Part shown: piece after piece, positions 36,541-46,815 of the stretch | How the letters are laid out: each line of letters opens with the position of its first letter | How positions within the stretch are numbered: position 1 is the stretch's first letter | Source of the DNA: Hydra vulgaris | Taxonomy: Eukaryota > Cnidaria > Hydrozoa > Anthoathecata > Hydridae | NCBI RefSeq assembly: GCF_038396675.1 | Contig: NC_088931.1 | Coordinates: 61,422,501 to 61,486,500 of the forward strand | Direction of reading: 5' to 3' | DNA: 64,000 bases | Program-made: the position numbers and the translations under genes | Notes under the pieces: generated by a model | The model's database searches: none | Told to the model about the DNA's origin: nothing | Seen by the model: the letters and a program-made list of their open reading frames with translations, nothing else

Positions 36541-37008
36541 CTAACGTGTAAAAGGAACAATAATAACAGGGATATCCGAATGATGCAACACATAATCACT
36601 TGTACTTCCCAAGATAAAACTTTCGACGTTGCTTAACCATCTTTTCCCTAATACAACAACATTGACAGAATTAGAACACAAAAAGTCACATACAGCTTTA
36701 CCAACGGAGCTTGACTTTTCAATTGTAACAAATTTGAATTCGATATTTAATTGGTTGCAAAGCAAGTCATACTTTAACTTAAGTTTGTTTTCATTCTCAA
36801 CAGTTGCGCGCAATTTTTCGTTAAACTCTTCAAGCGCATGTATGCCACCTAACAAATTAAAACAAGATAAATCAGGAATGCTTTGAACGTGTAAAACAAC
36901 AAGGGTGTCTTCTTTCGTATAATTATTTTCTACATACCATTGAAAAGCTTGTTCGCTCCATTTATTCTCGTCTACAGCCACGCAACAAACTCTCTGTTTA
37001 TTAGCCAT
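36541..37008 (-). CDS. Universal stress protein (USP) family, intact single-exon ORF
   Basis: The 155-residue ORF covers the whole USP fold, usually about 140-160 residues. The start MANKQRVCCVAVDENKWSEQ matches beta-1 with the conserved 'vaVD.s..s..A..w' pattern, followed by DTLVVLHVQSIP. The C-terminal nucleotide-binding region reads NVVVLGKRWLSNVESFILGS, then TSDYVLHHSDIPVIIVP. The GS-TSDYVL-H half of the G-2x-G-9x-G(S/T) motif is present, but the first 'G.RG' reads GKRW, so ATP binding may be weakened. Known: cytoplasmic dimeric proteins linked to stress, present in cnidarians though missing from vertebrates. Upstream on its strand there is a TATA-like TATATATTTTA and a possible acceptor (TTATTAACTAG) about 22 bases before the ATG, so a 5' leader exon or trans-spliced leader is possible. 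No lesions. Confidence 0.92.
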   Translation of the reverse strand: MANKQRVCCVAVDENKWSEQAFQWYVENNYTKEDTLVVLHVQSIPDLSCFNLLGGIHALEEFNEKLRATVENENKLKLKYDLLCNQLNIEFKFVTIEKSSSVGKAVCDFLCSNSVNVVVLGKRWLSNVESFILGSTSDYVLHHSDIPVIIVPFTR

Positions 37009-37436
37009 TTGTTGTTTTTTTTCAAAGTTCTAGTTAATAAAATATATAAAAAAATTGCAAGATTTTACACATAAAACAGCAATTAAATGTAGCAATTAAG
37101 AAATAAAACTCAAATAAATAACATTTTTAAATTGAGTTCTTAAATTATAAACTCAATACTACGCAAAGTAGTTATTTATAAATAATTTAAAAAACAAACA
37201 TCTTAACCACAACACATCGCGGGGTTGAAAAAAAGTTAATTTTAAATGCAACTCAACCTCAAACTTTACCGGTTTCTACCGAATTCTACTTTAAATATAA
37301 CCATATTTTAGAATTTGCAGTTACTAGTAGAGAGATTAAATAACGTTTGTTCGTACTTTTTTTTATTTTTTTTATTTTTGTTTCTTATTCTTTCTTATTT
37401 TTTATTTTTATTAATAGTTATTAAAATATTATCAAA
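37009..37436. other. Upstream region of the USP gene
   Basis: A+T-rich; a pyrimidine-rich stretch at 37357-37420. It may hold promoters for the minus-strand gene; nothing else recognised. Confidence 0.4.
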
Positions 37437-37774
37437 ATGATTAACATCGTTAAGTCACGTAGATATAATAAAGATGCATTGAAATATTTGCAAACTACTT
37501 ACAACCTTTTGTTTATTAAACAAAGAAAATTTACCTCAAAACTGTATTTTGACAATAGACTTAAATTCGTTGACGCAGGAGTTGACGCACGCAGTTATTT
37601 AAAGTTGTACGCCTTACATTAATACTATTTTTTATTTCAGACGAGTTGAAAGAGTTTAATGAATGTGCAACCCTTAGTTTTTATGTATCGGCAGATAACT
37701 TCATGCTTAATGACAAAGGATATTTTGACTTTTATTTACCTGTTCTTAATTTGGAGTCACCTGTTTTCCAATAA
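37437..37774 (+). other. Possible small gene or exon pair, unrecognised
   Basis: A 61-codon frame (37437-37622, MINIVKSRRYNKDALKYLQ...) is followed by a good acceptor-like TTTTTTATTTCAG (ending 37642). An open frame then reads DELKEFNECATLSFYVSADN and ends VLNLESPVFQ at 37774, with AATAAA overlapping the stop. The phases of the two frames do not join across any nearby GT, so they need not be one gene. I recognise no family. Confidence 0.25.
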
Positions 37775-37906
37775 AATATTAATAATATCTTAAACTATAT
37801 CAAATTTTATTGGGAGTATTAAAAAAGTTTTTGTTTGTTTATTATTGTTATAAATTCGCCGTTTAAAATAATTACAACTCTCGTATTTGTAAAATATACA
37901 CATAGC

Positions 37907-37948
37907 GGGGGCAAGAAGGAGACAAAATTGTTTTATCACCAAGGCCCC
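37907..37948 (-). repeat. LINE 3'-end stem-loop
   Basis: On the minus strand the sequence starts GGGGCCTTGGTGATAAAAC and ends CTCCTTCTTGCCCC; GGGGC pairs with GCCCC. Related sequences lie at 49975-50015 and 50812-50852. Confidence 0.8.
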
Positions 37949-39233
37949 AATTATCCGTAAATAATATAGCCGTTAAATCTTGTCATTAAAAATGTTGTCA
38001 AATAATTTTTTTTTTTTTTTTTTAAATAAAGATAATAAGTTCTTAAATTTATCTTCAATAATAATTGAACACAAAGCAAAAATAAAAATAAACAAACGAA
38101 AAAAATATTCGAAACTATATATAACAGTTTTTAATTATTGCGATTAAGAGTTCCTAATAAGGAAATTTAATGAAAAGAATTTAAAATTTTAAGGAAAAAT
38201 TTTTAGTTTTTCATAATGAGAAAATAAAAAATAAAAAATAAGTTTTTAAAAAACCAAATTTTTAAACCTTTGCAAATAAAATGAAAATATACTTTACAAT
38301 ATTTTAAAGGCCAACAACTAAATATAGCTCTAGAAGAAGCCCTTCATGTTTTGATTAATTAAAATTATTTCTTTTAGTTTTGGTTCAAAATTACTTATGT
38401 TTGCGAACGTTTTGATGTCATTTCTAATTACTTTACTCCATAGTTGGGGGCCTCTAGCTGTGATAGAAAACTTAGTGGCTTCAAAGTGAGTTTTAGCTTG
38501 AATATAGTTATTGTTTGCATGTCTAGTAAGATATTTGTGCTGTATTTTATTAAATAGCGTTTTAAAAATATTTGGCATCGTATCGTTATTGATTTTAAAC
38601 ATAAAAATGAAAAGATGATATATATTTATTTGGTAATCATTTAAACTTTTTAGATTAATAAATAGTGGTTGTAAATGAGAGAGACGTTGGATATTATTCT
38701 TATGGCATGTTTTTGTTTGTTAAATAATTTGTTTAGTTTTTTTTATTGGTGCCTCACCAAGCAATGTTAGCATAATTGAGATAACAATGAATAAAAGAGA
38801 AGTAGATATATTTTAAGCAAATTTGATTTAGGTAAGGTTTTACCTTATAAAGTATGCCAATATTTTTAGAAATTTTATTTTCGATTAATTTTATGTGGTT
38901 TATCCATATGACATTTTCGTCAAGAAGAACACCTAGAAACTTTATTGAGTGTTCTCTTTTTATAAATTGATTCTCAATGCTAACGTTTGGAAGCTTTAGA
39001 GGAATTTCGTCTCTTAAAAATATACTTAGTTTTGGTTAAGTTTAATGACAATTTGTTTTTACTAAACGATTAAGTTACTTTTAGCAGTTCTTTGTAGGCT
39101 GTTTTAAATAGAGTTTTTATATTACTATGGGAAATAAATAAATTGGTATCGTAAGCGAACAAAATAGAGTCTAAAATATTCGAAGCTCTGCTTAAGTCGT
39201 TAATGTATATTAAAAACAAAAGCGGTCCTAAAA
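37907..39233 (-). pseudogene. LINE fragment (copy D), RT C-terminal half and 3' UTR
   Basis: From 39233 down: GPLLFLIYINDLSRAS, then FAYDTNLF (the catalytic FADD reads FAYD), KNKLSLNLTKTKYIF, then several frame changes, and the C-terminal block RHANNNYIQAK...RGPQLWSKVI in the frame 38602-38330. The 3' UTR ends at a hairpin at 37907-37948. 5'-truncated within the RT and inactive. Confidence 0.85.
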
Positions 39234-40277
39234 TCCTTAAAATTGGCAAAATTTTGTTAAAGAGGTCAAACTCATCCTAACTGGGAATTGCGGGTGCAAG
39301 TTTGTAAGGGTCAGAACTTGGATTATCCCTGATTGAGCTCAAAGGTCTTCTCATCCTTACAATACTGTCAATCATCATTAATGTGGAGTTCTAGCGGGTT
39401 TTGACAGGTGAGATAATTTTAATATACTTTAACTCCTCCTTGTCAACTATGTGGTTGTCATCCAGCATGTTTTGAATCTTCTTCTTGATTTGCTGTTCTA
39501 ACAAATAGGACTTGTGGCATAGAGATGACAATTCTGTCGCTTTTTTAATGGCTAACTCCAGATCCAAACCTTCAATTCACTTGGGTTCTTTAGTTGCACC
39601 TTCCACAACCAAGTTCAAAAGGTGATCAGCACAGAGCAGAGACTCGTCAACAAATTTGCATTTAGGGATGGCTGCCTTCATGTTGGAAGCTGAGTAATGA
39701 ACACAAACAACATAGCTGTGTCCGGCGTTTTCGGGAATCTGTGAGACGTTTCCAAAAATAAATAAAAAATTAATAAGTACAAATATTATACAAATTAAAA
39801 TTTACATATAACAATTTAATACCTTTAGTTATAATATTATATTATAAAATTATAACTAAAGGTATAAAAATATTATATGTAACGGGTAATATCACAAATA
39901 TGTTAAACTGTATAAAAATTTGTACAACAACAAATCAACAAGTACTACGTAATTAGCTTACTTAGTAATAGTAAGTTAAAGTATTAATGTAAGTACTACT
40001 ATACTAAGCTAAAAAAACTTCTATAAAAATGTACTTACTAATCAAGTCTGTTTGCAATAGCTTCTGCAGTATGGCTTCCAGAAAAGGGTGACACCCCAAT
40101 AACAAACATCTGGTGGTTGAAGTCTTCATTGATGAAGTGGAGGGTGATGGCTTGATAGGCATCATTATTTCGACTTTGCCACATGCCAGAAGAAATGGCG
40201 AGTCCAGGACTTTTTGACAACTCTTTCTCCAGAACTTGATCTACTGCTGCTTTCACGTTTTTGTAAACTAATGGCAA
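39234..40277 (-). pseudogene. hAT transposase relic (ZBED type) with a possible intron
   Basis: The frame 40277-40038 reads SPGLAISSGMWQSRNNDAY and ITLHFINEDF, then FSGSHTAEAIANRLD. This matches the catalytic-domain start of ZBED/hAT transposases ('l..D.Wtsr..dsy..it.HyI', 'g.Hta..ia..l'), although the usual Asp is lost. A GTAAGT donor begins at 40038. Coding similarity resumes at 39738 after a CAG acceptor: IPENAGHSYVVCVHYSASNM, then DESLLCADHLLNLVVEGATK. Joining these exactly creates TAA, so either the junction differs or the gene is dead; further stops follow. The 300-bp gap contains a palindrome (39822-39868, ATACCTTTAGTTATAAT). Confidence 0.7.
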
Positions 40278-40481
40278 CCTAAAAGAAGAAAAAACAAATA
40301 AAAAAAACTATTGTTTATACTAATTTATAGTTATTTAAAAGAACTAACAAAAAAAATTGGCGCGGACAGGTCTAGAAGCTAATGATTTTAAAAAAACCCG
40401 AATGATTTATAGTAAAAACCGTTTGTTCAACGACAACGTCGCAGCACATGCATTTAAGAACAATACACAATACTAATGTAT

Positions 40482-42245
40482 TAAAACGCGATGTCGTGCA
40501 AAGATGAAGGTCCAGAAAGCAGCGCATCAAAAATGATGATTACAAAATATTTATTCAACAAAAAAGATGAATCACTTTCTGCAATCGTATCACGAATGTG
40601 TTCCTTAGATAATATGCCATTCAAAGTTTTCTGTACGTCTATCGATTTGAGAAGTTTGTTTTTGGCAAGAGGCGCTCGAGATTATGTATTACCAAAATCA
40701 CCTAACTCGATTCGCAAAATGATTTTAGAATACGCACAAAAAATATGGGCTAAAGTGATGCAAATAAATTTAAAAGAAGATGGAACAAGAATGAATGGAC
40801 ATCTTCAAGAAACCGATGTTATTTAAATGTGAATGTCCATGGCAAGAAACAGTTTTGGAATTTAGGTTTAGTACCTGTTGAAGGACGTTTCCCTGCAGAG
40901 AAATGCATTACGGCTCTGAAAACCACATTTTAAAACAACAATCTAAATATCGATAAAGATATTACGTCTTTAATATATACATTTGATTGATGGGGCAGCT
41001 GTGATGCAAAAACGGACGGCTTTTGGACGGCTTTTACCATTTAATCAGCATTTGTGCTTCGCATATGCGGTCCATTTAGCTGTAATTAATGTTCTGTACA
41101 ATAATTCGAATACAACTGAATTGGTGGCTCACACATATACAGAAAGTGTTAGTGTAGAAGATCAAGTAAGTGACTTCGATGAATTGGATGAGGAATACAT
41201 TGAAGGTGAAAATGTTGGTTTAATTGAACAAACTTATAGTGAAGCTGAGCTTGTTGAGACTGAAAAATTTGGATTTAGTTTTCTCATCAAAAAGTTCGTT
41301 CGATTGTAAAGAAATTTCGTTTTTCGAGAACACCAAATGATATTCTTTAAGTATATGTGAAACAAGAATTTGGAAAACAATTGAAACTTCTTATGGACAC
41401 CAGAACTAGATAAATAGCTTAGTCGAAATGTTTGAAAGGTTTAACAAGCTAAAAATATGTGTTGTAAAGCATTGATTGACATTGCATCTAATATCGTTAT
41501 TCAAGTTGGTGAAATTTTGTCGATTAAAAATATTATCTCTGCACTTCTCCCAGTGAAGCTTACTGTTGAAGCCCTTTGTCGAGAAGATGCAGATCTGCTT
41601 TCTGCTGACGCGGTATTTTCTTTTATGCTTGAGAATTTCGGATCTGATGAACTTTCATTAAAATTAAAGAAGAAATTAGAACACCGAATAAGCCAAAGAC
41701 GAACTAATGTGTCTGGAACTCTTCAGTATTTACACAATGGCGGAAAAAGTGAGATTCACGAATCTTATACTAGACCATTCACTAGAAAAACAATAGCCAA
41801 AGTAATTGAAAACTTTGCACAAAGATTGATATTTAACACTAACATGAAAACTTCCTCAGGCAAGCAGTCAGAAGCTGACGATGTAATAGAAGTGATGTTG
41901 GAAGAACAAACAAAGCTCTTAACATTAAAAAATTAAAAGTTGGAGAACAAAATTCAATTGAATTTATCGTCCAACATAACTTCCAACTAAACTCAACAAA
42001 TAATAAATAGGAGCTTATATTCAAAAATTAAATCTGAAATGAAATTCTTTGAAGAGAACGGCGTTTGTGGCAAAATATTAGAGTCCGTCTACTCTTACTT
42101 GATTTTGATTCCGCCATCATATTTTTTATTATTAAATGATATACCGTGTCATGTTTCTGTACTAATTGAATTTGGTATAATTTTATGTTCAATTTTTAGT
42201 TTTAAAGAAGGTATTTTTTATCCCATAAATAACAATGAATGATCT
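40482..42245 (+). pseudogene. hAT transposase relic 3
   Basis: Frames in order are: 40491-40826 (LSAIVSRMCSLDNMPFKVFC, SLFLARGARDYVLPKSPNS, the DNA-binding-side region); after a frameshift at about 40785, NEWTSSRNRCYLNVNVHGKK, GLVPVEGRFPAEKCI; then IDGAAVMQKR and LPFNQHLCFAYAVHLAVINV (second Asp and 'C.AH..qLAv' block); an acidic spacer; 41457-41936 (CCKALIDIASNIVIQ, VKLTVEALCREDADLLSAD, GTLQYLHNG); and a decayed C-terminal dimerisation region (GKILESVYSYLILIPPS). It lies divergently to the ZBED-type relic, 205 bp away. Frameshifts and stops make it inactive. Confidence 0.8.
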
Positions 42246-42289
42246 CAAATAAGTTATTTTTATTATTTTTATAGATATAAAAAAAATTA

Positions 42290-42680
42290 AAACATTTTCG
42301 GAATTCGGCCGAATTCCGAAAAAATTTAATTTCGAATTCCGAATTCTTATTTTTTATTTTCGTCATAATTTGCATTCCCTAATTTGAACTAAAATTTGGC
42401 ATTTTTAAAAAAAAAAAAAAGGAATATTGTAAAAAATATTGTTATTTCATATTTCATTATTTATCGGTATCTCTTGTTATTTTTATGTATTCCGATAAAC
42501 TGATAAAAAAAAGCCGATATTGTCGTTTCAACCGATAAATTTCCAGTCAGTTATCGTTTCAAACGATAAGTTATCGTTTCATAGACAAACTTATATCTTT
42601 TGATATTGTTATCGTTTCATATTGTTATCGTTTCAAAATATCGGTTCATACCGATGTACCAATAACGATACGCAGACCCT
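42290..42680. repeat. Probable hAT-end sequence with TTATCGTTTC repeats
   Basis: Contains CGGAATTCGGCCGAATTCCG near 42300 and several copies of TTATCGTTTCA between 42530 and 42645. It ends ACGCAGACCCT at 42670-42680, whose complement AGGGTCTGCGT resembles hAT termini. It cuts off the LINE on its right. Confidence 0.5.
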
Positions 42681-43532
42681 TAGATTTAATTACAACATTA
42701 CTGCTTATTTCATCAACTCCTAATCCTTTGTTTAGTTTTAACGTTTGAAAAGCAATTAATAACTCATTTTTAGTCAGTTTATTGTTGGTCATTATGAGGT
42801 ATTGTGAGCAGTTAAATATGACTCTACGCTAAATTTACCAGGTTTTAGTTTTAAGGCTAAATTTGATCCTACACTAACAAAAACTTGATTAAATGTTTTT
42901 ACATTTTTTGATTTTTGATTTTTTGACTAAGTATATCAACGCCATTAATGTTTATTGTTTTCGGAAAACAAGGAGTTGATAACTTTTTTTTACCATTATA
43001 TCTTTAATGACACTCCAGGTTTTCTGAGTGTCGACTTTGAATTTTAGTAATTGATTTTAATAATATATATTTTTTTTAACGATTTATAACTAGCTCAAAA
43101 ATACTTTTTTATACTTGGATTCATTATCAAATAATCTTTTTTTAAGAAATTTTTCGTGCAAACGTTTTTTTTTTTTTTTGATGATTTTAATATTCCGGTA
43201 GTTATCCGTGGGTTCAAATACATTTTAGATTTAATAATTTTTGTTGTCTCTGGAAATGCATTATTTCAATGCTTTTGAAATATTTGAAGAAAATTGTCAT
43301 AAGCTTTGTAAATGCTTTTTATTTGTAATATATTTTTCCAGTTTTCAGAGAATAGAAACGTCATTAATGAATCGCTTAGTTATTTTCACTTTTGCGAGTT
43401 TTTTGAAAGAAGTTTTTTTACATTTTTGAGTTGCAATAAAAATTGGAAAATGATCCGATATATCGGATATAAATATTCCAGTTTTAACTTTTGTGTCTGT
43501 AAATTTGTTTGTTATAATTTGATCAATTTGAT

Positions 43533-44198
43533 CTGTTTTATACAGATCGCATTCAGGTAATATGAAAATATTTGATGAACATATAAAAAGTTCAATTACA
43601 AATAAATATGTTTGTAGTAAATGCGTTTACCTTGTTGGCGATTTGAATTTAAATGTATTAGAACATGACTCAAATAAAAAAAGTCAGAAGTTTTCTTAAA
43701 TTAGTATTTCAAAATGGATTTATTCAACCATAAATAAACCAACTACACACTAAAAAAAAAAGATAGAAATTTCTACCTTAGAGTAGGATATGTGATATAC
43801 CCTTAGTAAGGTATAATTTTCTACCTTTTAGGGTAGAAAATTATATTAAAAACAATTATTTGTCATACAATTTTCTAACTTAAAGGTATAATTTTCTACC
43901 TTATAAGGTAAAAAATTATACCTTACTAAGGGTATATCACATATCCTACCTTAACTAAAAATTTCTACCTTTATTTTTTAGTGTGTAGTTGGTTTATTTA
44001 TGGTTGAATAAATCCATTTTGAAATACTAATTTAAGAAAACTTCTGACTTTTTTTATTTGAGTCATGTTCTAATACATTTAAATTCAAATCGCCAACAAG
44101 GTAAACGCATTTACTGCAAACATATTTATTTGTAATTGAACTTTTTATATGTTCATCAAATATTTTCATATTACCTGAATGCGATCTGTATAAAACAG
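43533..44198. repeat. 666-bp palindrome: LINE segment duplicated in inverted orientation around a MITE
   Basis: CTGTTTTATACAGATCGCAT at 43533 is matched by its complement ending at 44198. The outer ~210 bp of each arm is LINE endonuclease sequence, and the inner part is the MITE. Arms are close to identical. Confidence 0.93.
43750..43988. mobile_element. Foldback MITE with CACTAAAAAA...TTTTTTAGTG ends
   Basis: Imperfect inverted arms of about 95 bp share 'taggatatgtgatatacc' and 'cttagtaaggtataattt' around a centre near 43865. Ends reading CACTA/TAGTG recall CACTA-type elements, but no target duplication can be judged because the flanks are themselves inverted copies. Confidence 0.7.
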
Positions 44199-44847
44199 GC
44201 ACAATTACGTTTTTAGTAGTTTTACTAAATATTTCAATTGTCAATGACTCATAATCATTACTTGCTGTGCAGTAATCACTTCGCGGTTTGTAAATTAATG
44301 AGTTGTGGATAAAGATGCATACTCCTCCACCAGGTTTTCAGAGTTTCTAAGTTGATGAACTACTTCATAATTTTTTAAAATGAAACTGAAAACTTGAATT
44401 GTTTTCAACTTCAATATTGTGACACCATGCTTCTGTGAGGCAAATAACTTTAAACTCCGTTTTTGTGCTGTGTAAAAAAAGTTTAAATTTCTCAAAATTG
44501 TTTTGAATGCTTCTAATATTTAAATGTAGGATTGAGAATGCATCTATATCTATTTCAGGATTTGAAGTATTTAAGTTGTAATATAATGGACTTATGTTTT
44601 TGATTTCATCGCTACTATTATAAAATTAATATTTGGATCTGAGTGACTCTCGAGAAGCATATTTTTGTTTACATGAAAAGATTTAAATCGTGAATTTTGA
44701 TAAAAATTTATAGTTTTATAAATTATAAATAAAAAAGTATAAATACCAAAAAACATAATAAATTGAAATGATTAAATTTTAGCGTTCTGATTTTTTTGAA
44801 ATTCTTTTAGTATTAGTTTGTCATAAATAACAATTGAGTACATACTC

Positions 44848-45135
44848 AGTGGGAAAAAAGACGTCGAAAAGACGTCTTTTAAAGTCTTATTTCTGATGTC
44901 TTAAAGACGTCTTTTTTAGTCGGTTATGCAAATCTAAAAGACATCTTTTTTCGACATCGAAAAGACGTCTTTTTTGGTCTTTTTCTAAACATGAAAAGAC
45001 ATAGAAAATGCGTCTCTAAGACGCCTTTTTTAGTCGAATATGCAAATCTAAAAGACATCTTTTTTCGACATCGAAAAGACGTTTTTTTTGGTCATTAAAA
45101 ATGCGTTTTTAAAACGTCTTTGTTAATCGACGTTA
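44848..45135. repeat. AAAAGACGTCTTTT-rich tandem repeat, 114-bp period
   Basis: Multiple GACGTC palindromes. Two long units share 'tatgcaaatctaaaagacat' and 'cgacatcgaaaagacg', the repeated TGCAAATCTA starting at about 44927 and 45041 (offset 114). No ORF. Confidence 0.85.
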
Positions 45136-45289
45136 TTTGTTTAATCTAGAAAAGTTTTTTTTCTTGAGAAGAAAAAAAACCACGTTCAGATGTCAATATA
45201 AAAGAGTAAGCATTTTCTACATCTTTTACGTTTAAACATAGACGAATTATTTATAAATAAAACAGCAGTATTATTGAACATTACATATT

Positions 45290-45698
45290 TATTTAAAAAT
45301 CATCAGCAGATTCATTTCCAGATTCATAACTTTCTTTATCTTTCTCTTTCTCCTCTGGTTCTTGAGCTCTGTTTTTTGGCGTTGTTGTTTACGCAACCCC
45401 CCAATTTGATCAGGGGCGTTCTTTAGCTTTCTCTGAATGAAATTAACTATTTCTCGTCGAGAACTCTTTTTATTCGAGCTTGGCTACAATTTCGAAAAAA
45501 TCAGTGAACATGAAAAACAGTAACTTGTTTTAATGTAATATAAAATAGCAAATTAGATTTGATCAGCCAAACACACTAGACTTACCGACTATTAATTCAA
45601 AAATAGCTGATCCTTTTAACCCCCTCTTGTTTGCAGCTCGGGCTTTTCTTTTTGTCCCCACTAGGTTAAACTGGGACAGGAGTGCAACGGTAAACAGT
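45290..45698 (-). other. Candidate host-gene exons (DUF4806-like end)
   Basis: On the minus strand an acceptor (TTTCTAG) precedes an exon at 45698-45596 encoding LFTVALLSQFNLVGTKRKAR, then GLKGSAIFELIV. A donor G|GTAAGT follows. An acceptor (ATTGTAG) then leads to a second segment from 45483 to about 45290. The first exon resembles the C-terminal helix region of DUF4806-like proteins. With the exact splice phase the second exon adds AKLE and stops. Another frame (SSRREIVNFIQRKLKNAPDQ) is open longer but out of phase. Either a short terminal exon or a pseudogene. Confidence 0.4.
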
Positions 45699-45699
45699 C

Positions 45700-46261
45700 T
45701 AGAAATATAGAAAAATGAATACGCTAAAGAAATGTACGGCCATCAAAATGACTGCTTAACGATGAATTATATTATGTAGTATTTAAACCAATCTAAACAT
45801 TGCATCTCTCAGAAAAACCAAGTTATAGAAAACAGATATTGATATTTTTCTGTCTTCTATGACGTAACTTTTTGATTTAATTTTGCTGAAATTAAGTGTT
45901 GTAGACCCATAAAATTTGGAAATCCGTTATTGACTAAAGACAATCAAAATTGAGAGGATAATTTAGCTAATACACCTTGAGAGTTGTTATTCATTTAAAC
46001 TGGATAAAAGTATTATTTAAAGCTCTATTTTAGCCTAAAACATAATGATGCTTTACTTAACAACATAACATTATAAAAACTGGCGATATCATTAGCAACA
46101 CAGATAAATTACACATAAACAAAAACATAGACTAGAAAGCTGTAATAATGTTTAGGTATAAGAAAGTGTACCTTTCCAGTATCATTTTCATTTGGTCTTG
46201 GTCCGAGCCACGGACTTGACGTCCGAAACCATCCGAACCACGGATTATATTATATAGCTAT
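45700..46261. other. Non-coding, with a short direct repeat
   Basis: TCCGTGG(T/C)TCGGA occurs twice on the minus strand at 46207-46244. A GT donor follows 'GGAAAG' at about 46172 on the minus strand, so an upstream exon of the 45.3-45.7 kb candidate is conceivable. Confidence 0.25.
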
Positions 46262-46495
<234 letters not shown>

Positions 46496-46629
46496 GTATA
46501 TGTTATATAAAGTATTATTTGATTACATAAATTATAAAATAAAGCATTTTACCGAAAATAGTAATTTATTAAATAGTAAAATTGTCGTTTATTTATATGC
46601 AAAAAAGCTTTTACTATTTTTTTATTGAT

Positions 46630-46815
46630 AATATTTCTGCATTCAAGCCATCAATTCTGTCTTTAGATAATTTTAAGTTTCCGCTGATAAGTTTAAGAAT
46701 GTCGTTTTGCTGCTTTTGAAACATTTCTGTGAACATTTCTCGAACAATACTTATTGAAATTTCTTTATCGTCATTAATGCAAGATTATGTTGATAACTTT
46801 TTCGATTTATTCATT
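46630..46815 (-). pseudogene. LINE ORF1-like coiled-coil fragment
   Basis: The minus strand reads DDKEISISIVREMFTEMFQK, then QNDILKLISGNLKLSKDRID and LNAEILSIKK. This is the start of a coiled coil that resembles the N-terminal part of ORF1 proteins of CR1-like LINEs in Hydra. The assignment is from pattern memory, and both ends are missing. Confidence 0.45.

Larger units (their letters stand above)
42681..44650 (-). pseudogene. LINE copy E (endonuclease to early RT), interrupted by an inverted duplication
   Basis: From 44650 down: ILHLNIRSIQNNFEKFKLFL, FKVICLTEAWC, GGGVCIFIHNSL, SHSGNMKIFDEHIKS, LVGDLNLNVLEHD, then 'INKPT' and the disruption at 43990-43533. On the other side the same protein resumes with IDQIITNKFTDTKVKTGIFI, SDISDHFPIF, the linker region, and GVDEISSNVVIKS (start of RT) at 42690. 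So one LINE spans the whole interval, and the palindrome sits at its 'NKPT|..IDqI' position. Confidence 0.85.

Noticed and set aside
43241..43560. Plus-strand ORFs of 60-80 codons
   Set aside because: Shadows of the minus-strand LINE endonuclease.
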